A stretch of 64,000 nucleotides of DNA from Georgenia sp. M64 (lineage in GTDB: Bacteria > Actinomycetota > Actinomycetes > Actinomycetales > Actinomycetaceae), in the NCBI RefSeq assembly GCF_038049925.1, contig NZ_CP145809.1, positions 372,001 to 436,000 of the forward strand, read 5' to 3'. Both the position numbers and the translations under genes were made by a program. Below, piece by piece: positions 36,212 through 47,088 of the stretch; positions within the stretch are counted from its first letter, which is position 1, and every line of letters begins with the position of its first letter. The notes beneath the pieces were generated by a model. That model was not told where the DNA came from and made no database searches. It saw only the letters and a program-made list of their open reading frames with translations.

Positions 36212-36535
36212 TCAGGCGTGTGTGGTCGGACGCCCCGCCTCGTCCAGCTCGAGCACCCGCGCGTGGATGACGAGGCGCTGCTGCAGGGCGGCGCGCAGCG
36301 CCCGGTGCAGACCGTCCTCGAGGTAGAGGGTGCCGCGCCAGGCCACGACGTGGGCGAAGAGGTCGCCGTAGAAGGTGGAGTCCGTCGCCAGGAGCGAGCG
36401 CAGGTCGAGCTCGCTCTTCGTGGTGACCAGCTGGTCGAGCCTGACCTGCCGCGGCGGCACGACGGACCAGTCTCGTGGGGAGGTCAGTCCGTGGTCGGGG
36501 TACGGGCGACCGTCCCCCACAGCCCTGAACATCAT
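36212..36535 (-). CDS. Conserved actinobacterial protein, often annotated as VapB-family antitoxin
   Basis: A 107-residue protein starting MMFRAVGDGRPYPDHGL. The central VPPRQVRLDQLVTTKSELDLRSLL and the end LYLEDGLHRALRAALQQRLVIHARVLELD match a small family I know from actinomycete genomes. It is usually labelled VapB antitoxin, but the pattern (EDGxHR after a short regulator-like strand) is closer to ParB/Srx-like nuclease-fold proteins. No VapC toxin gene is adjacent, so the toxin-antitoxin label is doubtful. ATG 36535 is chosen over upstream starts that only add repeat-region codons. Confidence 0.8.
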   Translation of the reverse strand: MMFRAVGDGRPYPDHGLTSPRDWSVVPPRQVRLDQLVTTKSELDLRSLLATDSTFYGDLFAHVVAWRGTLYLEDGLHRALRAALQQRLVIHARVLELDEAGRPTTHA

Positions 36536-36592
36536 CCCGCGATCGTACGGCCCGTCCGGCTCGGGTCTCGCCCGGGCCCCGTCCCGGGGCCC

Positions 36593-36690
36593 CGGCGTGT
36601 GGGGGTTGCCGGGGCCCTGGGATCTCGGCACGTGGGGGGTGCCGGGGCCCGGGACCTCGGCACTTGGGGGGATGCCGAGGTCCCGGGGTG
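36593..36690. repeat. Two and a half ~32-bp repeats and a perfect 13-bp hairpin
   Basis: A block close to GGGGGTTGCCGGGGCCCTGG followed by GATCTCGGCACGTG recurs about every 32 bases. In the last copy CGGGACCTCGGCA (36650-36662) pairs exactly with TGCCGAGGTCCCG (36673-36685). It lies 58 bases upstream of the VapB-like start and over 200 bases upstream of the SARP gene, so it may be an operator or a transcription block between divergent genes. Confidence 0.7.
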
Positions 36691-36900
36691 TTACCGCGGG
36701 TACGACCTGACCGTCCTCAGGATGGGCCGGTATGTGGTGATACGGCCCGGGTGGGCCGTCGGATTGCGCCGGACGGACGGCCGGCCACCCTCAATTTTGG
36801 GGATCGGGCCACCCCAAGCCGGGGCTGCGACGGACCTGCCGCCGTCGGCGAGCATGGAGGCGCGGGGGGACCGTGGGGGATCACCTGTGGGGGTTCGACC

Positions 36901-37890
36901 ATGAACACGACCGCGACCGCGACCGCGACGGCTCCGGCGCCGGCGCCCGCCGCCCGGCTGCGCCTGAGCGTGCGGGTCCTCGGGAACCTCTCCGTGCGCC
37001 GCGGGACGACGACCCTCGACGCCGCCGGCCTCGGGGGCCCCAAGCCCCGCCAGATCCTCGAGATCCTCGTCCTCAACCTCGGCTCGCCGGTGTCGAAGGA
37101 CCAGCTGGTCGACACGATCTGGGCCGGGCGCCCGCCCGCCGAGGGCACCGCCACCCTCGAGAGCTATGTCAGCGTGCTGCGTCGTCACCTCCAGCCGGGC
37201 GCGGGCCGGACCGGTCCGCTGCGCACGACCACCGGCGGGTACGTCCTGGACCGTGACGCCGTCGACCTCGACCTGGACGACTTCGACGCCGCCCTCCGGG
37301 CCGGCGAGGCGGCCGCCGATCCCGACACCGCCTACGCCCACGTCGTGGAGGCGCTGCGGCTCGGCTCGGCGACGCTCCTCGCCGACGAGGTCCGCCCGTC
37401 GTGGGTCCAGGCCGCCCGCGACCTCCACGCCGCCCGGGTGCACGGCGCGCGGGTGCGTGCCGCCGAGCTCGCGGTGGGCACCGGTCGGTTCGCCGCCGCC
37501 GTCGGGTGGGCGCGGTCGGCGGTCGAGGACGACGTTCTCGACGAGAGGGCCTGGTGCCTGCTCATCCGGGCGCTCGAGCTGGACGGTCGTCCCGCTGAGG
37601 GGCTGCGCGCCTACGAGCGGTGCCGCCGGGTCCTCGAGCGCGAGCTCGGGTGCGCCCCTGGTCCTCAGCTCCAGGCGACCTTCGTCCGCCTCCTGCAGAC
37701 CACCGCCGACGGCGCCGACGACTTCTCCCAGGCCCTCGCCGCGCTGCTCGCCATCCAGGAGCAGCTGTCCCGGGCCTCCGACGTCGCGCCGGACGCCGCG
37801 CGCCCGGTCGCTCCGGCGGTGCGGGAGACGCTCCGCGCCGCCGGCACCGTGGTCGACTCCTTCCTGAGGAGGGCCCTCGCCTTCACCTGA
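36901..37890 (+). CDS. SARP-type (AfsR/DnrI/RedD) transcriptional regulator
   Basis: A 329-residue activator with the two usual SARP domains: an OmpR-type winged helix (LRLSVRVLGNLSVRRG to GGYVLDRDAVDLD, about 20-125) and a BTAD helical domain (LDDFDAALRAGEAA to RRVLERELGCAPGPQLQATFVRLLQ). It ends with a short helical tail and lacks the NB-ARC/TPR part of AfsR. Small SARPs usually switch on secondary metabolite or cell-envelope genes by binding heptamer direct repeats. No biosynthetic cluster is adjacent; the pterin-like cluster 7 kb away is a guess at best. The two-component pair follows after 179 bases. Confidence 0.92.
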   Translation: MNTTATATATAPAPAPAARLRLSVRVLGNLSVRRGTTTLDAAGLGGPKPRQILEILVLNLGSPVSKDQLVDTIWAGRPPAEGTATLESYVSVLRRHLQPGAGRTGPLRTTTGGYVLDRDAVDLDLDDFDAALRAGEAAADPDTAYAHVVEALRLGSATLLADEVRPSWVQAARDLHAARVHGARVRAAELAVGTGRFAAAVGWARSAVEDDVLDERAWCLLIRALELDGRPAEGLRAYERCRRVLERELGCAPGPQLQATFVRLLQTTADGADDFSQALAALLAIQEQLSRASDVAPDAARPVAPAVRETLRAAGTVVDSFLRRALAFT

Positions 37891-38069
37891 TGCGCCCGAC
37901 GGCGGACCGACCGTCCGCCGTGCCCCCACTTACGGGGCTCTGAATGGCTCCTGCGTGGGCAACCCCGGCAGGAACCGGTCAAAGCCCTATGCAGGGCGGA
38001 CTCGCTGATCCATACTCCTACCCATCACATAGCGTCCGTCGGGGGGGCGACTAGTGGGGATCAGCAGTC

Positions 38070-38738
38070 ATGACCACGGAAACACTGAGCGCCGAGATCG
38101 CCCTCACGCGCATCCTCATCATCGACGACCACACCACCTTCGCCGAGCTACTCGCCGGCGCGCTGGACCGAGAACCTGACCTCGCGGGAGTCGGCTGCGC
38201 AGCCACCGCCCAGGCCGGCGTGGTGCAGTTCCTCGAGACGACGCCCGACGTCGTCGTGCTGGACTACCACCTGCCCGACGGCGACGGGCTCGGCGTGGCC
38301 GAGCAGATCCTCGCGATGTCCGCCAGCACGCGGGTGGTCATGCTCACCGGCGACCCCACCCCCGGCGTCCTGGAACGGGCCGCCGCCCTGGGGGTCTGCG
38401 CGTTCCTGCCGAAGGACGGCTCCCTCGCGACGATGCTCGACACCCTGCGCCACGCCCGCCGCGGCAGCATGGTGGTGCACCCCTCGCTCCTCGCGCAGCT
38501 CGGCGCCCGCCGGGCACCGTCCGGCGGGGTGCCCGTGCCCACGCTCACCCAGCGCGAGCTGGAGGTGCTGCGGCTCATGGCCACCGGCAAGGACGTCCGC
38601 GGCAACGCCAAGGCGCTGGGCATCTCCCTCAACACGTGCCGCGGGTACGTCAAGTCCATCCTCGCCAAGCTGGGGGCGCACTCCCAGCTCGAGGCTGTGG
38701 TGACGGCGACGCACATGGGTCTGCTGGCCGGCCGCTGA
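38070..38738 (+). CDS. NarL/LuxR-family response regulator
   Basis: A 222-residue regulator. The receiver domain has the acidic pair in ILIIDDH, the phosphoacceptor Asp65 in VVLDYHLPDGDG, and Lys in FLPKDGS. The C-terminal LuxR helix-turn-helix is LTQRELEVLRLMATGKDVRGNAKALGISLNTCRGYVKSILAKLGAHSQLEAV. The histidine kinase gene starts one base after its stop, so they form a cognate pair. A CATACT at 38011-38016 could be its -10 element, without a clear -35. Confidence 0.95.
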   Translation: MTTETLSAEIALTRILIIDDHTTFAELLAGALDREPDLAGVGCAATAQAGVVQFLETTPDVVVLDYHLPDGDGLGVAEQILAMSASTRVVMLTGDPTPGVLERAAALGVCAFLPKDGSLATMLDTLRHARRGSMVVHPSLLAQLGARRAPSGGVPVPTLTQRELEVLRLMATGKDVRGNAKALGISLNTCRGYVKSILAKLGAHSQLEAVVTATHMGLLAGR

Positions 38739-38739
38739 C

Positions 38740-40074
38740 ATGGCCAGGCCCGCCGAGCGCGAGCCGAGGTGGCGAAGGAACGAGAAGGAGGACAGGTCCG
38801 AGGTTCGGGCCGCGGTCCAGCGCTTCACCGCACTCGGGCTCCTGACGTTCCTCGTCGTCGCCGTCCCGATCGCGTTGTGGCTGCGCCACCAGGCCGAGGC
38901 CGAGGCGCTCGACGACGCCGTCGGGATCACCGAGCGCCTCGCCCAGTTCGCCGTGGCGCCCCTCGTCACCGAGTCGCTCCTGGCCGGTGACCCGGACGCA
39001 CTCGCGCAGCTGGAACGGCGCCTCGCCCCCTGGCTGGACGACACCCTCCTGCGGGCCAAGCTGTGGGACGAGGAGGGCACGATCATCTACTCCGACGTCG
39101 ACGAGCTCATCGGTCAGAACTTCGGCCCGGACCAGTCGGCCCGCGCGATCCTCGACCCCTCCGGGTCCGACGTGAGCATCGAGGTGCACGACGACGCCGA
39201 GAACGCCTTCGAGACCGAGCACGGCGAGCTCGTCGAGGTCTACGTCGAGGCGTTCACCGACGACGGCCAGCGCCTCATGTTCGAGGGGTACTACGACGGC
39301 GCCCTCGTCCGGGACGAGCAGAACCGGGTCGTCCTCGCCACCGCCCCGGCGGTCGTCGCGGCGCTCGCTGTGCTCCAGCTGGCCCTCCTCGTCCCCGCGG
39401 TCCAGCTCGCGCGGCGCCTCGAGGGGCACCAGGCGGTGCGTCGACGCCTGCTCCAGCGTGCGGTCGAGGCGTCCGACCTCGAGCGCCGCCGCATCGCCCG
39501 TGACCTGCACGACGAGGTCATCCAGGACCTCGCGGGGCTGTCCTACGCGATCGAGGGGGAGGAGCTGCGGAGCGAGGAGGAGCACCGGCCGCTCCTCACG
39601 CGGGCCCGCACCATCCTGCAGGACAACGTCCGGGCCCTGCGGGCGATGACCGCCGAGCTCTACCCGCCCGACCTCGACGAGCTCGGCCTGCCCGGCGCGC
39701 TCAGCCAGCTCGTCCAGCCGCTCCTCGAGCGGGGCATGGTCGTGACCGTCGACCTGCCCGAGGAGTGCGACCTCGACCGGGAGCGCTGCGCGATGCTCTA
39801 CCGCGTGGCTCGCGAGGCGCTGCGGAACGTCCTCAAGCACGCCGGCGCGGCGAGCGTGACGCTGCGTCTGAGCGCGGACCCGGGCCGGGTGGTGCTGCGC
39901 GTGGTCGACGACGGAGCCGGCTTCGACCCGCGGGGCGGCGCGGCGGACGGCCACCTCGGGCTGCGGCTCATCCGGGACACGCTGGAGGAGGCGGGCGGGA
40001 GCCTCGAGGTGCGCTCGGCGCCCGGCGAGGGCACCGAGGTGACCGCGGTGCTCGTCGGTGGTGCCGCCAGGTAG
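38740..40074 (+). CDS. Sensor histidine kinase (HisKA_3, NarL-type partner)
   Basis: A 444-residue sensor kinase. Transmembrane helix 1 is ~29-47, an extracytoplasmic sensing domain of ~150 residues follows (LWDEEGTIIYSDVDELIGQNF and a Cache/LuxQ-like pattern), and helix 2 is ~203-223. The phosphoacceptor His257 is in ERRRIARDLHDEVIQDLAG, and the ATPase domain has REALRNVLKHAGA (N box), VVDDGAGFDPRG and HLGLRLIRDTLEEAGG. The ligand is unknown. It is translationally next to the regulator and meets the M23 peptidase gene tail to tail, seven bases apart. Confidence 0.94.
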   Translation: MARPAEREPRWRRNEKEDRSEVRAAVQRFTALGLLTFLVVAVPIALWLRHQAEAEALDDAVGITERLAQFAVAPLVTESLLAGDPDALAQLERRLAPWLDDTLLRAKLWDEEGTIIYSDVDELIGQNFGPDQSARAILDPSGSDVSIEVHDDAENAFETEHGELVEVYVEAFTDDGQRLMFEGYYDGALVRDEQNRVVLATAPAVVAALAVLQLALLVPAVQLARRLEGHQAVRRRLLQRAVEASDLERRRIARDLHDEVIQDLAGLSYAIEGEELRSEEEHRPLLTRARTILQDNVRALRAMTAELYPPDLDELGLPGALSQLVQPLLERGMVVTVDLPEECDLDRERCAMLYRVAREALRNVLKHAGAASVTLRLSADPGRVVLRVVDDGAGFDPRGGAADGHLGLRLIRDTLEEAGGSLEVRSAPGEGTEVTAVLVGGAAR

Positions 40075-40081
40075 GTCCGGC

Positions 40082-41197
40082 TCAGCCGAGCTCGGAGAAG
40101 TCGACCGCGCCGTGGTCGGCCAGCCACGAGAGCGGCTCCACCGTGGTGAGGTTCTCGTCGACGTGCACCTCGAAGTGCAGGTGCGGGCCGGTGGAGCGGC
40201 CGTTGTTGCCGACGCCCGCGATGATCTCGCCGGCCTGGACGGCCTGCCCCTCGCTGACGTACAGGTCGTCGGCGAACATGTGGTTGTACCAGGTCTCCAC
40301 CCACTGCCCGTCGACCTGGTGCTCGATGGTGATGAGCATCGAGGACCGGCCGTCCTTGCCCGGGCCGACGTACGTGACGACCCCGTCGGCGACCGAGCGG
40401 ATGGGCGTGTCCAGCGGGGCGGCCATGTCGGTTCCCGTGTGCATGCCGGCGATGGGGAACGAGCGCATGCCGTAGCCGGAGGTGTTGCGGTACGCCCCGG
40501 CGTCGATGGGCATGACGACGGCCGGCTCCGGCGCGGGGGCGGGCTCCGGTGCGGGGGCCGGCTCCGGCTCCGGCTCGGGCTCGGGCTCCGGCTCGACCAC
40601 CGCGGCGGCCGCGCCGCTCGCACCGGTGAGGGTGTCCTCGGGCAGCTCGGCGCGCTCGCTGGCGCGGGACGCGGCGGCGACCTCGGCGCGGGCGGCGGCC
40701 GCGGGGCTGGCGATGAGCTTCGTCGGGGCAGCGGCGGTGATCGAGGCCGCGGCGGCCCGCGCGTCGAGGAAGTCCAGGATGTTCGCCTGGGTGGCGACCG
40801 GGGCGGCGGCGGCACTCGCCGAGTCCTCCGTCGCGGGGAGCCCGCCGATGGGGATGGCGATCGTCAGGACCCCGAGCGCGCCCAGGACGGCGACGCGCGG
40901 GGCCATGGTGCGGTGGCGCCGGGTGGGCGCCGGCTCGGTGGCCGGCCGCAGGTCGCGCCGGTTCGCGGAGGCGAGGACGGGACGGACGATCGTGAGCGTC
41001 TGGGTGGCGTCCGGGTCGGCCATGAAGGCGCTCCCCCGGGGAGTGCCCTGGGCGGGGGTCCCGGCGGTGCCGTGCTCGGCCGCCTCGTCGACGGTGCCGG
41101 CCTCGGCCTGCGTGCGAGCCGCCTCGCGGGCCCTCTCGGCCTCACGGATCTGTCGGCGGGTCAGGTGCGTGCCGTTCGGCGCAGCACTGCCTTGCAT
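40082..41197 (-). CDS. Membrane-anchored M23 (LytM-like) peptidase
   Basis: A 371-residue cell wall protein. It has a cytoplasmic charged N-terminus, one membrane helix near 110-130 (VAVLGALGVLTIAIPIGGLP), an Ala-rich helical stem, and a (EP)n/(AP)n linker before the C-terminal peptidase. Zinc ligands: His and Asp in GMHTGTDMAAP and the HLH motif in GPHLHFEVHVD. It should cut peptidoglycan cross-bridges or activate amidases during growth. Its ATG is preceded by GAGGAGG. The pro-rich spacer is typical of wall-spanning enzymes. Confidence 0.92.
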   Translation of the reverse strand: MQGSAAPNGTHLTRRQIREAERAREAARTQAEAGTVDEAAEHGTAGTPAQGTPRGSAFMADPDATQTLTIVRPVLASANRRDLRPATEPAPTRRHRTMAPRVAVLGALGVLTIAIPIGGLPATEDSASAAAAPVATQANILDFLDARAAAASITAAAPTKLIASPAAAARAEVAAASRASERAELPEDTLTGASGAAAAVVEPEPEPEPEPEPAPAPEPAPAPEPAVVMPIDAGAYRNTSGYGMRSFPIAGMHTGTDMAAPLDTPIRSVADGVVTYVGPGKDGRSSMLITIEHQVDGQWVETWYNHMFADDLYVSEGQAVQAGEIIAGVGNNGRSTGPHLHFEVHVDENLTTVEPLSWLADHGAVDFSELG

Positions 41198-41276
41198 ATG
41201 TAGCCTCCTCGGACGGCCCCGAGAGAGGCCCAACGTCGATCGCGGCGCACGGGCCCCTCGTGGCGCCCGACTGAAG

Positions 41277-41293
41277 ATAACGAAACCATAACG
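41277..41293 (-). promoter_or_regulatory. Direct repeat CGTTAT-N5-CGTTAT upstream of the M23 peptidase
   Basis: On the minus strand two CGTTAT hexamers are spaced one helical turn apart (11 bases) within an AT-rich patch, 80-96 bases before the start codon. OmpR-type regulators such as MtrA bind tandem sites of this size near wall-hydrolase genes; the match here is by spacing, and the exact motif differs from those I recall. Confidence 0.4.
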
Positions 41294-41368
41294 GGCTCGA
41301 GTTGCGGAAATCTAGCCCCTATGACTGTGGGAGCGGTCACCCGCCTTCCAGGACCTGTGGACGACAGT

Positions 41369-41392
41369 GGCCCCGGGGTGGACCCCGGGGCC
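41369..41392 (-). terminator. Hairpin downstream of the CopB ATPase gene
   Basis: GGCCCCGGGGT (41369-41379) and ACCCCGGGGCC (41382-41392) are perfect complements around GG. It is 33 bases after the ATPase stop codon. The tiny loop means the top pairs would open. Confidence 0.5.
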
Positions 41393-41424
41393 GGCGCCGT
41401 GCCGGGGCCGATCGCCGCGCCGCT

Positions 41425-43599
<2,175 letters not shown>

Positions 43600-43623
43600 G
43601 AGAACCTCCTGGACTCGCCGCTG

Positions 43624-43652
43624 ACGATACCCCCATGGGGTATCAATGTCAC
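43624..43652 (-). promoter_or_regulatory. CsoR-type copper operator within a -35/-10 promoter
   Basis: GATACCCCCATGGGGTATC (43626-43644) is a perfect palindrome of the CsoR class. On the minus strand it fills the 17-base spacer between GTGACA (43652-43647) and TATCGT (43629-43624), so bound repressor would block RNA polymerase. The start codon is 25 bases after the -10. No csoR gene is in the window. Confidence 0.8.
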
Positions 43653-43820
43653 GGGGTCCAACAGGCGGCCACGTCGAGATGTTCCTGCGCCGCCGGACGG
43701 GCGGGCCGACTCCGGCCACGGCGGCGTCGGCCCACGGGACGCGCCGGTCCTGTGGCCGCGGGAGCGCGTGCCTACCAGAACAGGGATCACCGCGCCGGAC
43801 GGGCGCCCCGGGACGACGAA

Positions 43821-43852
43821 GGGCCCGAACCGCATCGCTGCAGCTCGGGCCC
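43821..43852 (-). terminator. Displaced original terminator of tRNA-Ser(GGA)
   Basis: GGGCCCGA and TCGGGCCC form a hairpin just beyond the attL copy of the tRNA 3' end. Before the element inserted it would have followed the tRNA directly. Confidence 0.6.
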
Positions 43853-43858
43853 GTCGCT

Positions 43859-43882
43859 CGGCGGAGGATGGGGGATTCGAAC
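43859..43882. other. attL: 24-bp copy of the tRNA-Ser(GGA) 3' end
   Basis: The 24 bases are identical to 50531-50554, where they form the end of the intact tRNA (half of the T arm, acceptor strand and discriminator). The remaining tRNA is absent here. This marks the left boundary of an integrative element. Confidence 0.88.
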
Positions 43883-44000
43883 TGTTCGCGAGCCCCTCGC
43901 GGGCGGGATCACGGACCGGCGTTCTGGCGCGCAAACACTGGGGTTTGGGCGGGTCGGTCGGCGGATGGCAACGTTGAGATTCACCGATCTACAGGGCCGG

Positions 44001-44029
44001 TAGCACATGAGTTAGCACATGAAGGAGCG
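44001..44029 (+). repeat. Left copy of paired TAGCACATG repeats (likely integrase arm sites)
   Basis: TAGCACATG occurs at 44001 and 44013, 12 bases apart, followed by GGAGCG. The same arrangement in the same orientation is at 50454-50479 at the other end of the element. This symmetry fits arm-type binding sites of a tyrosine recombinase. Confidence 0.65.
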
Positions 44030-44585
44030 TTCACATGCTGTGCCGGCCGTGCGTGCGGGAAGGGGGTGTGTCCGACGGCTCATCCGGGCTATGGCGGTGG
44101 GCAGGTGCGGCGCCGACGGCGGCGAGCGTGGGCAAATCGGGGGGCCGTGACCCGATCGCCGCCAGCACAGCGGAGATCCACGCGGGTGCGAGCGCGAGCG
44201 GGCAGTCGGTGGTTCTCTCCTTCTCCTCGACGGTGGCGCTATCCAACTGCTGAAGAGGACGCGACACCGCCCCGGCGTGGGGCGGTTACAGGATCAGATC
44301 GATTCCATTCCTGAAGTAGCCCCGACATACCTGCCTCCCGCGACCCCAAGACGTGCCCACGATCGACCGAGATGACCCCTCTGCCGAGTGGTGGTGAACT
44401 GTTGGTGATGCGACATTGCCTGACCTGAACTTACTCACGCGGCCCACGACGGTTTTCTTCGTTAGCAAGAATTGCAGGTTCATGCCATGGCCTAAAGTGC
44501 CATGCTGTTCCTGTGGGTCCCGTGAACAGCAACATTACGCTCGGCTCAGTAGCTAAACGGCTACAACAGGACAAAGGGGTCACGC
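44030..44585. other. Region without a supported gene inside the element
   Basis: About 550 bases. Short open frames on both strands (44035-44253 plus, 44031-44267 minus) overlap each other and show no ribosome site or recognisable domain. The part after 44290 is AT-rich and probably carries the promoter of the secreted-protein gene. Confidence 0.5.
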
Positions 44586-45107
44586 ATGAGAATCAAGAGA
44601 ACCTTCGTCGCCATCGCTCTCGCCATGACTGCGGCGCTCATGGGACCAATGGCCGTCAGTCACGCCACCGTCGAGCCGGCTCCGGATAAGTCCGACAGTA
44701 CGGTCACGTATGTGCGCCCGATGACCGTTACCGGCTTCGACCCGGCAACCGCGGCGAAGTACGGCTACCCCACCGTGCGACCACTGAATGTGGTACCCGG
44801 AGATTGCGGTTCGTCGTACCTCTTTCTTGACGGACAACCACACGGTCTCAAGGTCCGCACCGGGTTTGATGTCTTCACACCCGCTGTAGGGTATTCGTGG
44901 GCGGTCGATGTCTACGGCAAGAGTGGTTTCAGAAAGACGTGGTCCGGTGTCCTGAACTCTGCGAGATCCTGGGATGGTACCGCCACGCAGGGATCGCTCG
45001 CCACTGGTACCTACAGAGGTATCGTCACCTCGCCAGCCTGGGCGCTGCTACGAGATGGGACCATTTGCAGTGCAGGCGCACCGTGGGAAGAGCAGCTCGT
45101 ATTCTGA
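44586..45107 (+). CDS. Secreted protein of unknown function (element cargo)
   Basis: A 173-residue protein with a clear Sec signal peptide (MRIKRTFVAIALAMTAALMG, cleavage likely after SHA near 27). The mature ~145 residues contain two Cys (PGDCGSSY and GTICSAG), which could form one disulfide, and look beta-rich (GFDVFTPAVGYSWAVDVYGKSGFRKTWSG). No family is recognised. AAGGGG precedes the ATG. Codon use and G+C are unlike the core genes, consistent with transfer. An exported cargo protein suggests an effect on the cell surface or on neighbours. Confidence 0.75.
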   Translation: MRIKRTFVAIALAMTAALMGPMAVSHATVEPAPDKSDSTVTYVRPMTVTGFDPATAAKYGYPTVRPLNVVPGDCGSSYLFLDGQPHGLKVRTGFDVFTPAVGYSWAVDVYGKSGFRKTWSGVLNSARSWDGTATQGSLATGTYRGIVTSPAWALLRDGTICSAGAPWEEQLVF

Positions 45108-45277
45108 GCAATCTTGATTACGTGGGCGGAAGTGCCGGATGGGGGTTCCGAAGTTCGTCCGGCACCTTCCCCCAAGCGCTAGCCTCACATCCCCAAGATG
45201 GGCGGGCGTTAACTCTACGCAGCAGTTGCCGGCACTCCCGGCCGGACCGTATGCTGGGGAACGATGAGGCATCGACG

Positions 45278-45841
45278 ATGACGGATGAGAGCGTGCACTT
45301 GCCACGTCTAGCAGGACAGGCCGCATCTTTGCTGCGCGAGGCATTTAAATCCTCACAGTTCCCGATCTATGGACTTGGTGCCGCCTGGAGCGGATCACGC
45401 CTCCTGCTGGGTGCCGAAACGACTGAGACCACCAGGCACTCCGACGCCAAAATTATGGCACATGCTGCCACCTTCACACTTGGCTATAATGGACAGAATG
45501 GTCAAAGCGTCACCGTCATCACAACCACGGAATCTGGCCAATCACTCGAATGGTATCTCGCCATTCATGCATTTCCAGCGATTGCACGAAATAAAAGTGA
45601 ACCGCCAGAACGCATCATTGGAAAGAGTTCCGATTTTCAGCATCTGAAAGCGATGGTTGAGGTCGACGGCTCAGAGGCTGCATTCGACGTGCTTTCGCAT
45701 AGGTCGGGCGCCTTTGTGGCGCGCGCTAGATTGCTACCATTTACAGTTGTGGTGGTCGGTAAGGGTGTCAGCATCGTCGATGTGAGACTCTCGACCATCT
45801 TGGATTTTTCTGAGTACAGCTCATCCTCTGACCCCATCTGA
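45278..45841 (+). CDS. Unknown cytoplasmic protein (element cargo)
   Basis: A 187-residue protein without signal or membrane segments. It looks like an alpha/beta or roadblock-like fold: IYGLGAAWSGSRLLLGAETTE, then SVTVITTTESGQSLEWYLAIHAF and VARARLLPFTVVVVGKGVSIVDV. I recognise no domain. GATGAGG eight bases before ATG 45278 supports this start; ATG 45251 would add nine residues. The gene is distinctly AT-richer than the host, and the stretch between it and the IS630 copy is non-coding. Confidence 0.65.
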   Translation: MTDESVHLPRLAGQAASLLREAFKSSQFPIYGLGAAWSGSRLLLGAETTETTRHSDAKIMAHAATFTLGYNGQNGQSVTVITTTESGQSLEWYLAIHAFPAIARNKSEPPERIIGKSSDFQHLKAMVEVDGSEAAFDVLSHRSGAFVARARLLPFTVVVVGKGVSIVDVRLSTILDFSEYSSSSDPI

Positions 45842-45967
45842 CACATGTGCGTGACCTAACAGGGAGATTGGCGAAGAGCGTAGATATACGAGGGTTCCAA
45901 CGAGATTGTTCTGGTGCAGCCGCACCCGGTCCCGCGCCGGGTCAGCGAGGCCATTGGCAACGTACTA

Positions 45968-47088
45968 GTGCGGCGTGTCGTTAGTTCCTAAATGGTTGTG
46001 AGTTGCGATCATGGGGTATGGCGAATCGTCCTGCCCCGGCGTTGGTGTTGCGTTCCGGTGATCGCGAGGCGCTGGTTCGGCTGACGCGGTCTTCGACGGT
46101 GCGGGCGGGTCTGGCGCTGCGGGCGCGGATCGTGCTCGCGGCCGCGGAGGGGGTGGCGAACGAGCGGATCGCCGAGCGGGTCGGGGTGTCGAAGGCGACG
46201 GTGCTGAAGTGGCGGGCGCGGTACGAGGCCGGCGGTCTGGCCGGGTTGGAGGACGAGGTGCGCTCGGGCCGGCCCCGCCGGGTCGATCACCGCGGCGTGG
46301 TGGCGGCGACGTTGAAACCGCCACCGAAGAAGTACGGGGTGACGCACTGGTCCTCGCGCCTGCTGGGCCGGCACCTGGGGATCGGGAACAAGACGGTGGC
46401 CACGGCGTGGCGCGAGTACGGGGTCCAGCCGTGGCGGGTGGAGACCTTCAAGTTCTCCACCGACCCGGAGCTGGTCGCGAAGGTCAGGGACGTGGTCGGG
46501 CTGTACCTGGCGCCGCCGGAGAACGCGATCGTGTTGTGCGTGGATGAGAAGTCACAGATCCAGGCCCTGGACCGGACCGCGCCGATGCTGCCGATGCAGC
46601 CCGGGCTGCCCGCGCGGCGCACGCACGACTACGTCCGGCACGGCACCTCGACCCTGTTCGCCGCGCTGGAGATCGCGACCGGCAAGGTCACCGCCGCGTG
46701 CAAGCCCCGGCACCGCCACCAGGAGTTCCTCGCCTTTCTCAAGCAGGTCGCCCGGGCCTACCCCGACCGCGAGCTGCACCTGGTGATGGACAACTACGCC
46801 GCGCACAAGAAGGCCGAGGTGCGGGACTGGCTGGCGGCGAACCCGCGGATCCGCGTCCACTTCACCCCCACCTCGGGATCCTGGCTGAATCTGGTCGAGG
46901 TGTGGTTCGGGATCATCGAGCGCCAAGCCATCCACCGTGGATCGTTCGGCTCCGTCAAGGACCTCAACGCCAAGATCCGCTCCTTCATCGACGGCTGGAA
47001 CGACCGCTGCCACCCCTTCGTCTGGACAAAGACCGCAGACGAGATCCTCAAGAAAGCCAACCGTCAGACAACTTCAGACACGGGCCAC
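45968..47088 (+). mobile_element. IS630-family insertion sequence (1,121 bp)
   Basis: The ends GTGCGGCGTGTC and, inverted, GTGGCCCGTGTC are imperfect terminal repeats that match at 13 of the first 19 bases. Each end is flanked by TA (45966-45967 and 47089-47090), the target duplicated by IS630/mariner elements. It carries one intact transposase. It inserted between element genes and disrupts nothing obvious. Confidence 0.8.

Noticed and set aside
36212-36535. Toxin-antitoxin module
   Set aside because: No partner toxin gene lies on either side; neighbours are a LytR_C gene and a repeat region.
41198-41330. c-di-AMP (ydaO) riboswitch before the M23 peptidase
   Set aside because: Such riboswitches are frequent before actinobacterial wall hydrolases, but I could not find the conserved core or its helices.
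44035-44253. 72-residue plus frame, and an opposing 78-residue frame
   Set aside because: They overlap each other, lack ribosome sites and domains, and do not show consistent codon bias.
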